DNA of 64,000 nucleotides, taken from assembly GCF_003952165.1 (NCBI RefSeq), contig NZ_RXFT01000003.1, positions 434,001 to 498,000 on the forward strand. Reading direction: 5' to 3'. The position numbers and the translations under genes are program-made. The notes under the pieces were generated by a model. The model was not told the DNA's origin and made no database searches. It worked only from the letters and a program-made list of their open reading frames with translations. How positions within the stretch are numbered: the first letter of the stretch is position 1; the number at the start of each line of letters is the position of its first letter. This document shows positions 16,827 to 25,164 of the stretch, in pieces. This DNA comes from Variovorax guangxiensis. GTDB lineage: Bacteria; Pseudomonadota; Gammaproteobacteria; Burkholderiales; Burkholderiaceae_C.

Positions 16827-18689
16827 TCACTCCTGTTGTGCAATGGAAAGGGCGTCGGCAACCGGCGGGTTGCTGCTGCTGTCGTGGATCACGGCAATCG
16901 CCGCCGGCAGGTCGACGACGAAGCATGCCCCGCCGCCGTCCAGGTTGGCCGCGCGCAGCGTGCCGTCCATGGACCGCACCAATTGTGCCGAGATCACGAG
17001 CCCCAGTCCCAGCCCCGACCCCGCCGCCTTGCCGGTGACGAAGGGTTCGAACAGCCGCTGCAGGATGTCCGGGCCAATGCCCGGGCCGGTGTCGGTCACC
17101 GACAGCAGCACACGGCCCTCCTTCGGCCGTGCTTCCAGGCGCAGCTTGCGTACCGGCGCGTCCTGCATCGCGTCGATGGCGTTGCGCATCAGGTTGGCGA
17201 GCACGCTGCCGAGCGCGGCCTCCTCCGCCATCACGCTCAGCGCGGGCGGCTGCACGTCGACCTCGATGGTGACGCGCTGCTTGCGCGAAGCCTCGGCCAC
17301 GATCACCTGCGCGTCGGCGATCGCGTGCGACAACAGCACCGGCGCCAGCGGCAGCTCGCTCTTGTAGGCGAAGGTGCGCAGCTGCGAGGTCAGCCGCGCG
17401 AGCCGGTCGACCATGCCGCGGATGCGCTCGAGGTTGCCGCGAACGTCTTCGAGCCGGTTCTTGTCGAGCAGGATGGCGGCGCTTTCCGAGAGCGTGCGCA
17501 TCGCGGTGAGCGGCTGGTTGAGCTCGTGCACCACGCCGGCCGACATCTGCCCCAGCGCCGCCATCTTGCCGGCATGCACCAGCTCGCCCTGCGCCGCGCG
17601 AAGCTGCGCGGTGCGCGCGGCCACGGTCGATTCGAGCGTGTCGTGCGCCGCCTGCAGCGCGGCCTGGTTGGCCAGCTTCTGGCGCACGGCGCGGCGCCGC
17701 TGCCACAGCGCCACGGCCACCAGCAGCAGCACCGTCATCGCGAGGCCGGCGGTGATGGCCGCGTTGCGCGCTGCCACATGCAGCGGCGCGAGGTTGTCGA
17801 GCACCACCAGCTGCCACGGCGCGCCGCGCAGGGTTCGGGCCGAGGCGAGCTGATCGACGCCGTCGAGCGAGATCACCTGCACGTCGCGGTCGAGCGACTC
17901 CTTCTGCGTCCACTGCAGCGGCTGCAGCGCGGCCTCGCCGTAGGGCCGCGAGCGCAGCACCTCGGCGCGCTGCAGTGCGTCCAGCGGCAGCAGCGGCCTG
18001 AACTTGATGTCCTCGCGCGTCGAGAGAATGACCACGCCGCGCTGGTCGATCAGCGCCACGTCGCCCGGCAGCTTGCGCCAGGCGCGCTCGGCTTCCTCGA
18101 GGTTGATCTTCACCGCCACCACGCCGCGCGAGGCCTGCCCGCGTCGCAAGGCATACGACAGGTAGTAGCCCGGCTTCTTGCTGGTGATGCCCACGCCGTA
18201 GAAGCGGCCCCTGCCCTGCCCCAGCGCGTCGATCACGTAGGGGCGGAACGACAGGTCCTGGCCCACGGTGGTGCCGGGCTTGTCCCAGTCGGAAGCCGCC
18301 AGCGAGGTGCCGGAAGCGTCGAGCACGTAGAGCATTTCCGCTCCGGCCGCGGCGTTGACGCCGTCGAGGTAGCGGTTGACCGAATCGCGCAGCCGCATGT
18401 CCGACGGCGTGCCGAGCAGGGCCGGAACCAGGGGCGTCATCTCCAGCAGCGCGGGCAGGTAGTCGAAGCGGGCGAGGTCGGCGTCCAGGCCGGTGGCGAG
18501 CATGTCGAGCCGGTGGTCGGCCGCTTCGCGCAGCCGGGCCAGGCCGGTCTGCATCGCGACCTGGTAGCCCGCGAAGGCGGCCACGGCCACCAGGGCCAGC
18601 GCGCCGCCCCATCGGGGCAGGCCGCGCCATCCTCTCGTCGCCTGGTCGGAGTGTGGGTCTAGACGCCGGGCCGGCTCCCTTGGATTCAT
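16827..18689 (-). CDS. dctB: C4-dicarboxylate sensor histidine kinase DctB
   Basis: The 620-residue inner-membrane kinase has an N-terminal membrane helix (about residues 29-46), a periplasmic double-Cache sensor (about 50-290, with the typical SFRPYV and YYLSYAL segments), a second membrane helix (about 305-325), a coiled coil, a dimerisation domain with the H-box VVHELNQPL, and an ATPase domain with NLMRNAIDAM and GSGLGLGL. HELNQPL is typical of DctB/NtrB-like kinases. It senses succinate, malate or fumarate and phosphorylates DctD. The ATG at 18689 fits the family; an alternative TTG is at 18707. Its stop is 7 bases from the dctD start. Confidence 0.92.
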   Translation of the reverse strand: MNPREPARRLDPHSDQATRGWRGLPRWGGALALVAVAAFAGYQVAMQTGLARLREAADHRLDMLATGLDADLARFDYLPALLEMTPLVPALLGTPSDMRLRDSVNRYLDGVNAAAGAEMLYVLDASGTSLAASDWDKPGTTVGQDLSFRPYVIDALGQGRGRFYGVGITSKKPGYYLSYALRRGQASRGVVAVKINLEEAERAWRKLPGDVALIDQRGVVILSTREDIKFRPLLPLDALQRAEVLRSRPYGEAALQPLQWTQKESLDRDVQVISLDGVDQLASARTLRGAPWQLVVLDNLAPLHVAARNAAITAGLAMTVLLLVAVALWQRRRAVRQKLANQAALQAAHDTLESTVAARTAQLRAAQGELVHAGKMAALGQMSAGVVHELNQPLTAMRTLSESAAILLDKNRLEDVRGNLERIRGMVDRLARLTSQLRTFAYKSELPLAPVLLSHAIADAQVIVAEASRKQRVTIEVDVQPPALSVMAEEAALGSVLANLMRNAIDAMQDAPVRKLRLEARPKEGRVLLSVTDTGPGIGPDILQRLFEPFVTGKAAGSGLGLGLVISAQLVRSMDGTLRAANLDGGGACFVVDLPAAIAVIHDSSSNPPVADALSIAQQE

Positions 18690-18773
18690 GGGCCCGTTAT
18701 TGCACAAGGCCGGGCCGCCCGCATTAGTGGCAGCCCGATGGCCCCAGGCGGGGCCGGAGGGAGCGGAAAAAAA

Positions 18774-20138
18774 TCAGGAAGCCTGGCGCGCGCCGCTGGC
18801 GGGCATGTGTGTCTCGGTGGCGTCGAGCACGCGCTCGGGCTCGTCGGCCTCGGCCGTGCTTTCCTGGTTCAGGTGCTGGTTCATGCGCACGGTGTCGAGG
18901 TCGCCCGTCCACTTGGCGACCACGAGGGTGGCGACACCGTTGCCGATCAGGTTGGTGAGCGCGCGGGCTTCCGACATGAAGCGGTCGATGCCCAGGATGA
19001 GCGCCAGCCCCGCCACCGGCACGTGCCCCACCGCCGACAGCGTGGCCGCCAGCACGATGAAGCCGCTGCCCGTCACGCCGGCCGCGCCCTTCGAGGTCAG
19101 CAGCAGCACCGCCAGCAGCGTGAGCTGCTGCGTCAGCGTCATGTCGGTGTTGGTGGCCTGCGCGATGAACACGGCCGCCATCGTCAGGTAGATGGAAGTG
19201 CCGTCGAGATTGAACGAATAGCCGGTCGGAATCACGAGGCCGACCACCGACTTCTTCGCGCCCAGGTTCTCCATCTTGGCCATCATGCGCGGCAGCACCG
19301 ATTCGCTGGACGAGGTGCCCAGCACGATCAGCAGCTCTTCCTTGATGTACTTGATGAACTTCCAGATGCTGAAGCCGTGGAATCGCGCAATGAGCCCCAG
19401 CACCACGAAGATGAACAGCAGGCAGGTGGCGTAGAAGGTGGCCATCAGCTGGCCGAGCTGCAGCAGCGAGCTCACGCCGTACTTGCCGATGGTGAAGGCC
19501 ATGGCACCGAAAGCGCCGATGGGCGCGACCTTCATGATGTAGCCGACGATCACGAAGAGCACGTGCGAGCCCTTCTCGATCACGTCGAACACCAGCGTGC
19601 CGCGGCCGCCGAAGCGGTGCAGCGCGAAGCCGAACATCACGGCGATCAGCAGCACCTGCAGGATCTCGCCCTTGGCGAAGGCGTCGACCACGGTGTTGGG
19701 AATGATGTTGAGCAGGAAGTCGGTGGTGCTCTGCATCTTGCCCGGGCCGGTGTAGGCCGCGATGCTCTTGGTGTCGAGCAGGCTCACGTCGACGTTCATG
19801 CCCGCGCCGGGCTTGAGCACGTTCACCAGCACCAGGCCCACGATGAGCGCGATGCTGCTGACGATCTCGAAATACAGCAGCGCCATGCCGCCGGTCTTGC
19901 CGACCTTCTTCATGTCCTCCATGCCGGCGATGCCGACCACCACCGTGCAGAAGATGATCGGCGCGATGATCATCTTGATCAGCTTGATGAAGCCGTCGCC
20001 CAGCGGCTTCATCGAAGCGCCGGTGTCGGGATAGAAGTGGCCCAGGAGCACCCCCAGCACGATGGCCGTGATGACCTGGAAGTACAGGGATTTGTAGAAG
20101 GGTTTGGGGGCGGTCTGGTGTTCCATGGGAGTGCTCAT
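18774..20138 (-). CDS. dctA: C4-dicarboxylate:cation symporter DctA
   Basis: The 454-residue protein belongs to the dicarboxylate/amino acid:cation symporter (DAACS/SLC1) family. It contains the serine-rich hairpin motif [11 protein letters not shown], the substrate-site region [12 protein letters not shown] and the helix-8 motif around [18 protein letters not shown], all characteristic of DctA, with about eight membrane helices plus two re-entrant hairpins. It imports succinate, fumarate and malate. The ATG at 20138 follows GGAG by eight bases. It is the first of three co-oriented genes (dctA, dctB, dctD) and is preceded by a sigma-54 promoter, in line with DctD control. Confidence 0.96.
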   Translation of the reverse strand: MSTPMEHQTAPKPFYKSLYFQVITAIVLGVLLGHFYPDTGASMKPLGDGFIKLIKMIIAPIIFCTVVVGIAGMEDMKKVGKTGGMALLYFEIVSSIALIVGLVLVNVLKPGAGMNVDVSLLDTKSIAAYTGPGKMQSTTDFLLNIIPNTVVDAFAKGEILQVLLIAVMFGFALHRFGGRGTLVFDVIEKGSHVLFVIVGYIMKVAPIGAFGAMAFTIGKYGVSSLLQLGQLMATFYATCLLFIFVVLGLIARFHGFSIWKFIKYIKEELLIVLGTSSSESVLPRMMAKMENLGAKKSVVGLVIPTGYSFNLDGTSIYLTMAAVFIAQATNTDMTLTQQLTLLAVLLLTSKGAAGVTGSGFIVLAATLSAVGHVPVAGLALILGIDRFMSEARALTNLIGNGVATLVVAKWTGDLDTVRMNQHLNQESTAEADEPERVLDATETHMPASGARQAS

Positions 20139-20200
20139 TGGTTTGTCTCCAGGTTCGTGACCGAGCCCCGCATGAGGGGCGCACGGCCGGCCGGTGGTTC

Positions 20201-20216
20201 AGCAATCGACATGCCA
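20201..20216 (-). promoter_or_regulatory. Sigma-54 (-24/-12) promoter for dctA
   Basis: On the minus strand the sequence reads TGGCATGTCGATTGCT, which matches TGGCACG-N4-TTGCW at all but one position and has the required GG-GC spacing. It lies 63 bases before the dctA start codon, so transcription would begin near 20189. A sigma-54 activator (DctD) is encoded two genes downstream. Confidence 0.85.
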
Positions 20217-20387
20217 CGGCCGGCAAGGGCTGGGGCGCGCCCTAAGTCCTTGATTTCACGGGGCTTTTCTTCACGCGGCGCGAGGCGCCCCGCCGACGAT
20301 CCGGATGCCGCCGACCGGCCCCGTCCGACCTTCCGGATCGTTAACTCCGGGTAAACCCTAAACACCCGGCGGTGTCAGACTCGGCGC

Positions 20388-21806
20388 ATGAACGACAACG
20401 CCCAGCCTGCCGCGGCCACGGAAAGCGCCTCCAGGCGCATCGCGCTCACCGTGGCGGCCGCCTTCTTCATGGAGACGCTGGACGCCACCGTCATCGTCAC
20501 GGCGCTGCCGGCCATCGGGGCGGCCTTCGGCATCGGCGCGCTGGACGCGAGCCTGGGCGTGACGGTCTACCTGATCGCGATGGCGGCGCTGGTGCCTGCC
20601 GCCGGCTGGTGCGCGGGGCGCTTCGGCGCGCGGCGTGTGTTCGCGCTGGCGGTCGGCACCTTCACCCTCGCCTCGCTGGCCTGCGGGCTCGCGCCGAGCT
20701 TCGAATTCTTCGTCGCGGCGCGCGTGCTGCAGGGCGCGGCGGCCGCCTTCATGTCGCCGGTGGGCCGGCTGGTGGTGCTGCGCGAGACGCCGAAGCACCG
20801 GCTGATCGAGGCCATCGGCACCATCACCTGGCCGGGGCTCATCGCGCCGGTGATCGGGCCGCCGCTGGGCGGGCTCATCGCCACGCATGCCTCGTGGCAC
20901 TGGATCTTCCTGCTGAACGTGCCGCTGGGCCTCGCCGGCCTGTGGCTGATCATGCGGCTCTTTCCGCGCCGGGCCGACACGGCACCGGTGCGCTTCGACG
21001 CCGCCGGCTTCGTGCTCACCGCCATCGCGCTGGCCGCGCTGGTCGAGGGCCTCACGCGGCTGGGCGGGCCGCAGCCGGGCTCGGCCGCCACGCTCGGCCT
21101 GCTGGCCGCCGGCGTGGTGGCCACCATGGCCGCCGTGCACCATGCGCGCCGCGTGGCGACGCCCCTGCTCGACCTTCGCGCGCTGGCGGTGCCGACCTAT
21201 GCGCTGGCCACCGCGACGGCCGGCTTCATCTCGCGCGTCGCGATCAACGCATCGCCCTTCCTGCTGCCGCTGATGTTCCAGATCGGCTTCGGCATGAGTG
21301 CCTTCCAGGCCGGCTCGATGCTGCTGGTCTACATGGCCGGCAACCTCGTGATGAAAAGCGCCACCACCGCGGTGCTGCGGCGCTTCGGCTTTCGCCGCGT
21401 GCTGACGGTGAACGGCGCGATCTGCGCCGCCACGCTGTTCGGCTGCGCGCTGCTGTCGCCCGGCGACCCGCTGCCGTGGATGTGCGTGCTGCTCTTCGTG
21501 GCGGGCATGGCGCGTTCGATGAACTTCACCGCCATCAACACGCTGGCCTTTGCCGACGTGCCCGACGAGACCCGCGCGGGCGCCAGCACGCTCGGCACCA
21601 TGCTGCAGCAGGTGTCACTCGCGCTCGGCGTGGCGCTGGGCGCGATGGTGCTCGGCGCATCGCAGGCGCTGCGCGGCGCGGCGGCCGTGGAGCTGGTCGA
21701 TTTCCACCACGCCTGGTACGTGGTCGGCCTGCTGATGGCCATCGCGACGCTGATGATGCTGCGGCTCGACCGCCATGCAGGCGTGGCGGTGTCGCGCAGG
21801 GCGTGA
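20388..21806 (+). CDS. MFS drug:H+ antiporter-type transporter (DHA2-like)
   Basis: The 472-residue polytopic protein is from the major facilitator superfamily. Motif C-like and motif A-like segments are visible (LDATVIVTALPAIG in helix 1, RFGARRVFALA in the loop 2-3, PPLGGLIATHASWHWIF in helices 5-6), which is the pattern of the EmrB/QacA group with about 14 helices. Export of a hydrophobic or amphipathic compound is the usual role; the substrate cannot be told from sequence. The ATG at 20388 has a weak ribosome-binding site. It is divergent from dctA, and the racemase-like and thioesterase genes follow on the same strand after short gaps. Confidence 0.87.
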   Translation: MNDNAQPAAATESASRRIALTVAAAFFMETLDATVIVTALPAIGAAFGIGALDASLGVTVYLIAMAALVPAAGWCAGRFGARRVFALAVGTFTLASLACGLAPSFEFFVAARVLQGAAAAFMSPVGRLVVLRETPKHRLIEAIGTITWPGLIAPVIGPPLGGLIATHASWHWIFLLNVPLGLAGLWLIMRLFPRRADTAPVRFDAAGFVLTAIALAALVEGLTRLGGPQPGSAATLGLLAAGVVATMAAVHHARRVATPLLDLRALAVPTYALATATAGFISRVAINASPFLLPLMFQIGFGMSAFQAGSMLLVYMAGNLVMKSATTAVLRRFGFRRVLTVNGAICAATLFGCALLSPGDPLPWMCVLLFVAGMARSMNFTAINTLAFADVPDETRAGASTLGTMLQQVSLALGVALGAMVLGASQALRGAAAVELVDFHHAWYVVGLLMAIATLMMLRLDRHAGVAVSRRA

Positions 21807-21846
21807 GAACATCGTCCGCTGCCTTTCCTTGACGGAGATTCGCTTC

Positions 21847-22545
21847 ATGCCACTTCACATCGGCATCGTCGGCTGCTCGGCCGAAGGCGCTGCGCTCTGC
21901 TATCGCACGCTGTGCGTCGAAGGCGCGAGCCACATGGGCCACGCGCATGCCCATCCGGAGGTTTCGATGCACACGCATTCGCTCGCGGCGTACGTGGATT
22001 GCCTGGACCGCGGCGACCTGGGCGGCGTCGCGCAGCTGATGCTGTCGTCGGCGGACAAGCTCGCGGCGGCCGGCGCCGACTTTCTTATCTGCCCCGACAA
22101 CACCATCCACCAGGCGATGCACCTGGTGCTTCCGAAGTCGCCACGGCCTTGGCTGCACATCGCCGAAGTCGTTGCGGCCGAGGCCGTGTCGCGCGGCTTC
22201 CGCAGCGTGGGCGTGCTGGGCACGCACTGGCTGGTGAACAGCGAGGTCTATCCGCAGGCGCTGTCGGCAGCCGGACTCGAGGCCGTGCGGCAAGGCACCG
22301 AGGAGCGCGCGACGATGGGCCGCATCATCATGGACGAGCTGGTGCGCGGCGTGATGAAGCCGGAGTCCACCGACGTGCTGCGGCGGATGATCGACGGGCT
22401 GAAGGCGCGCGGCTGCGATGCCGTCGTGCTGGGCTGCACCGAGTTGCCGCTGGTGCTGAACGACGGCAACTCATCACTGCCCACGCTGGACTCGACACGT
22501 CTGCTGGCCCGCGCGGCGCTGCGGCGCGCTACTACCACGGGCTGA
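21847..22545 (+). CDS. Aspartate/glutamate racemase family protein
   Basis: The 232-residue protein begins HIGIVGCSAEGAALCYR and has the second catalytic-site motif VVLGCTELPL, both typical of the Asp/Glu racemase superfamily (the YgeA-like branch). The first catalytic position, usually Cys (or Thr in YgeA) directly before Asn-Thr, is Asp here (ICPDNTIHQ). The reaction may therefore differ from simple two-base racemisation. I chose the ATG at 21847 with GGAG upstream; the frame is open further 5' but that part overlaps the MFS gene. The small thioesterase follows 34 bases later. Confidence 0.85.
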   Translation: MPLHIGIVGCSAEGAALCYRTLCVEGASHMGHAHAHPEVSMHTHSLAAYVDCLDRGDLGGVAQLMLSSADKLAAAGADFLICPDNTIHQAMHLVLPKSPRPWLHIAEVVAAEAVSRGFRSVGVLGTHWLVNSEVYPQALSAAGLEAVRQGTEERATMGRIIMDELVRGVMKPESTDVLRRMIDGLKARGCDAVVLGCTELPLVLNDGNSSLPTLDSTRLLARAALRRATTTG

Positions 22546-22579
22546 GCCTTCGCTCCTCGATACAAGCAAGGAGACATTC

Positions 22580-22981
22580 ATGCCAGACATCGCCGCGATG
22601 CAGAAGCTGCTGGACACCATCTTCCCCGGCCTCATGGGCGTGCGGCTCACAGAGCTGGCGCCCGAGCGCGTGGTCGCGCTAATGGAAGTGCGGCCCGACC
22701 TGTGCACCGCCGGCGGCATCCTCCACGGCGGCGCCTACATGGCCTTCGCGGACACCCTGGGCGCGGTCGGCACCATCGTCAACCTGCCCGAAGGCAAGCG
22801 AACGACGACGACAGATTCGAGCACCAAGTTCATCGCCGGAGCGCGCGTGGGCACCACGGTCACCGGCACCAGCGTGGCACTGCATCGCGGGCGCACGACT
22901 CAGGTGTGGCAGACCTCGGTAACCAACGCGGACGGCAAGCTGTGCGCTGTCGTCACGCAGACGCAGCTGGTGCTCGACTGA
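22580..22981 (+). CDS. PaaI-like hotdog-fold thioesterase
   Basis: The 133-residue protein has the 4HBT/PaaI hotdog signature: GILHGGAYMAFADTLGAVG carries the HGG motif and the acidic residue, followed by TTDSSTKFIAGARVGTTV, the usual N/S-F-x-x-PA/G-like strand. Such proteins hydrolyse acyl-CoA thioesters. The ATG at 22580 follows AAGGAGA. It probably forms an operon with the racemase-like gene, but the shared pathway is not clear. Confidence 0.88.
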   Translation: MPDIAAMQKLLDTIFPGLMGVRLTELAPERVVALMEVRPDLCTAGGILHGGAYMAFADTLGAVGTIVNLPEGKRTTTTDSSTKFIAGARVGTTVTGTSVALHRGRTTQVWQTSVTNADGKLCAVVTQTQLVLD

Positions 22982-23020
22982 GGTGCACTGCCGCGTCAGC
23001 GGCTGCGCATTCGCTCGATC

Positions 23021-23377
23021 TCAATAGCGGTCTTCGTAGTAGCGGCGATGCTGCTCGCGCTCCCACTGGCGGCGGCGCCACTCGCGGCGCTCTTCCCAGC
23101 GCTGCGCACGACGTTCTTCCCAGCTGGGTCCGGACTCGTAATAGACAGGCGCCGGAGCGGAATACACCGGGGCCGGCTGGTAGTAGGTCGGTGCCGGCCG
23201 CGAGTACACGGGTGCCGGCTCGTAGTAAACCGGTGCGGGCTCGGTCACGACCACGCCGGGTACGTTGATGCCTACGGACCAGCTCGTGCCCGCGTTGGCG
23301 GATGCGGCGGCGAACAAGGCGCCGGCGGCGAGGAAACCTGCGGCGACCAGCTTGAGCGTGGATTTGGGGAAAGCCAT
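23021..23377 (-). CDS. Small exported Pro/Tyr-rich protein
   Basis: The 118-residue product has a clear Sec signal peptide (KSTLKLVAAGFLAAGALFAA then ASANAG, cleavage about residue 29). A mature region repeats P-A-P-V/T-Y-Y/S about six times, and the tail is highly charged and rich in Arg, Glu and Trp. Proteins like this are common in Burkholderiales, but the function is unknown; an envelope location is inferred. I chose the ATG at 23377 because AGGAG lies nine bases upstream; the open frame extends to 23482 but the signal peptide fixes the true start. Confidence 0.75.
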   Translation of the reverse strand: MAFPKSTLKLVAAGFLAAGALFAAASANAGTSWSVGINVPGVVVTEPAPVYYEPAPVYSRPAPTYYQPAPVYSAPAPVYYESGPSWEERRAQRWEERREWRRRQWEREQHRRYYEDRY

Positions 23378-23554
23378 TTCTTTCATCTCCTGAAGGGCAA
23401 GAAGCTGCCCTGATGCGCTTCCAACGCCTGGCTGCACGGTGTGGCGCACATCGGGACGGTGAAGAACGTTCCTAAATGTCACGCTACCTCGATGGGCGGC
23501 TGCGAAAAGCCCGCTGGCTATACTGCCTTCGTCACGTCAAAAGAAGGCGTGACC

Positions 23555-23734
23555 GGGTTTAGCAGCCCGAAGAAGCTCTGCGACGCACGCCGCAGGTTCT
23601 TCCGCAGGATCTGCGGCTTTGTCGTTCGCGCCTCCAGTTTTTGGCGGCTCGGATGGGAGGGCTCGCGCCCTGCCGGTTCTCGCAAGAGCTTCCCGGTCTG
23701 CTAACCCGTTCGAGCCGCCGCCCCCGTTTAGCAG
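23555..23734 (+). ncRNA. Structured leader RNA, possible pseudoknot
   Basis: Long-range pairing is visible in two crossing helices. GGGTTTAGCAG (23555-23565) pairs with CTGCTAACCC (23698-23707) with one bulge, and GGCGGCTCG (23643-23651) pairs with CGAGCCGCC (23711-23719). The order A5', B5', A3', B3' makes a pseudoknot. Two local hairpins lie inside: CCGCAG-GAT-CTGCGG (23602-23616) and AGGGC-TCGC-GCCCT (23658-23671). GTTTAGCAG recurs at 23726-23734 and could compete for the same partner. The element ends 44 bases before the start of the next gene, so it could act as a cis-regulatory leader. From memory, similar leaders precede small DUF3077/DUF6124-type genes in Pseudomonas; I could not check this. 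Confidence 0.5.
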
Positions 23735-23778
23735 CGAGTGCGTCGGCTTTTGCAAACCGAAGCTCTTGGAGGCCATTC

Positions 23779-24135
23779 ATGGCTAGATCCGCTCGCGCAT
23801 TCACGCGCACATCCTCGCTCCCTCATTCCAACGAAGAACCCGCTGCGCCCTCCGGCGCGCCGTCGAAGTCATTCCCTCAAGACGGCCCCGAAGCATTCGC
23901 GCTGCAGGCAGGCGACGACATCACCAGCATCCGCGACGTGCACAGCGCATACGCGTGCCTCGAAAAGCTCATCGCGCCGTTGCAGGTGACCGACTGCGAA
24001 GAGCTCTGCCCGACGCGCTCCGAACTCGGCGCGCTGGTCCGGCTGATCAACGAGGCTCTGCATCGGCGCATCGAGGTTGCGGACGGCACGATCAGCTCTC
24101 TGCGTGAGGTTCTGTGGGAGAGTTGTTCGACCTAG
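23779..24135 (+). CDS. Small protein, DUF3077/DUF6124-like
   Basis: The 118-residue protein has a disordered Ser/Pro-rich N-terminus (1-40) and a helical C-terminal half containing an FALQAGDD segment, an ACLEKLIAPL helix and a LGALVRLINEALHRRI helix. This layout resembles the small Pseudomonas proteins of the DUF3077/DUF6124 group, but the match is by eye only. The ATG at 23779 follows GGAGG by eight bases. The upstream structured leader suggests post-transcriptional control. Function unknown. Confidence 0.6.
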   Translation: MARSARAFTRTSSLPHSNEEPAAPSGAPSKSFPQDGPEAFALQAGDDITSIRDVHSAYACLEKLIAPLQVTDCEELCPTRSELGALVRLINEALHRRIEVADGTISSLREVLWESCST

Positions 24136-24611
24136 ATATGGATCGGCTCCGGCGAGAGCTCCAGCCCTTGGATATGCTTCCGCATCCACCGCTCCGTCAG
24201 CGGTTTCATGAACGAACCCTGCAACCGCCGATGGACTATCTCGCCGAACTGCGACTTCAAGGCTTCCACCAGGCGGACGACCATCGAGACGATGAAGGCC
24301 GCGTGCAGTTCGATTGCGATCTGTACCGCGGTACATCGGACGAGCTCACGATCCAGGTGTATGCCGTGGATCAGGAGGCGCTTGAACGCGAGGTCATGCC
24401 GACACTGGAGGCTGTGCTGCCGCAGATCGACGAGATGGTCGCCCGGCTCGGTGAGATCGATGCCGATCTGGCACAGATCATCTTGTATCGCGGGCGACTC
24501 GGGCTCCACTTCTGGTCGCGCGGGGTCAACAACGAGTTCACCGGGATCTGTACGCAAAGCGGAAATCGCTGGGTCTTCCAGGGGTATGGGGACATCTTCG
24601 CCAACGGTTAG
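24114..24611 (+). CDS. Hypothetical protein, overlaps preceding gene
   Basis: The 165-residue soluble protein has no family I recognise. It contains an acidic mixed alpha/beta region with a Trp and aromatic-rich C-terminus (HFWSRGVNNEFTG, then WVFQGYGDIFANG). GTG at 24114, with GAGG a few bases before, overlaps the previous gene by 22 bases and implies co-translation; an ATG at 24138 is the alternative but lacks a ribosome-binding site. No signal peptide or membrane helix is seen. Confidence 0.5.
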   Translation: MGELFDLDMDRLRRELQPLDMLPHPPLRQRFHERTLQPPMDYLAELRLQGFHQADDHRDDEGRVQFDCDLYRGTSDELTIQVYAVDQEALEREVMPTLEAVLPQIDEMVARLGEIDADLAQIILYRGRLGLHFWSRGVNNEFTGICTQSGNRWVFQGYGDIFANG

Positions 24612-24704
24612 TTGAAGAAAAGCCCGCGCGGGCGAACATCTGGCGATCTGGCCAAGCTGCTGAAGCAGCACAAACTGAAAAGCCCCTGATTCCGTGCCGT
24701 CTAA

Positions 24705-24860
24705 CCCATAAATATGCTCGCTGCGCCGGCATAACTTGGCGCAACCAGTAGCTCCCACGCGGCTTTGAACAGGGTCTACGCATCGCGTTGGAGACTACCA
24801 ACACGCGTGGGAACCCATAAGTTGGCATGATCGCCAACATCACCACCATAAGTTGGCATA
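24705..24860 (-). repeat. Iterated ATGCCAACTTATGG motifs, transposon-end-like
   Basis: A perfect 14-base direct repeat CCATAAGTTGGCAT occurs at 24815-24828 and 24846-24859 (plus strand), with weaker copies at about 24729-24740 (CATAACTTGGC) and 24705-24717 (CCCATAAATATGC). Several same-orientation copies in 160 bases are what transposase-binding sites look like at the ends of IS21- or Tn7-type elements. No transposase is left beside them. The 24612-24955 gap holds no gene I can support. Confidence 0.4.
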
Positions 24861-24955
24861 AAGCTTGACCCTCGCAGTTCCCCTCAATGGCCCCGCAATG
24901 GTGATTGCCCGAATGCAGTGGTCAACGCTAAGATGAGCTTGACGAAAACGCTCCC

Positions 24956-25111
24956 TCAAGACTTGTCTCCGAACGCCATGTTGAACTTCTCAGCCGCAAC
25001 CACCCAACGCGCCGCATCCGACGCGGGCGCGGCTGTGCGCATGGCCATATGTTCGCGGATCTCGACCCGAACCTCGAACCGGATAGCAGCGGCGATATCG
25101 CCTCGCCTCAT
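24956..25111 (-). CDS. Possible small protein (51 residues)
   Basis: An ATG at 25111 opens a 51-residue frame with protein-like composition: a basic N-terminus, IRFEVRVEIREHMAMR, and AARWVVAAEKFNMAF. The ribosome-binding region (GGGGAACGAGG) is poorly spaced. It is divergent from the metallophosphoesterase chain and its start is 54 bases from that chain's first codon. It could be a regulator or a remnant of a larger gene; I do not recognise it. Confidence 0.3.
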   Translation of the reverse strand: MRRGDIAAAIRFEVRVEIREHMAMRTAAPASDAARWVVAAEKFNMAFGDKS

Positions 25112-25164
25112 CCTCGTTCCCCAGTCCAGGAGCTGACAAATTCGGCTCCATCCAGGAGCCCAGA

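Noticed and set aside
18738..18753. GGCCCC-AGGC-GGGGCC hairpin between dctA and dctB
   Set aside because: It has no T-run on the transcribed strand, so it is not a convincing terminator; read-through from dctA into dctB is possible.
24918..25136. 72-codon plus-strand frame before the phosphoesterase chain
   Set aside because: It has no ribosome-binding site and a shadow-like composition; the minus-strand frame at 24956-25111 looks more protein-like, though also weak.
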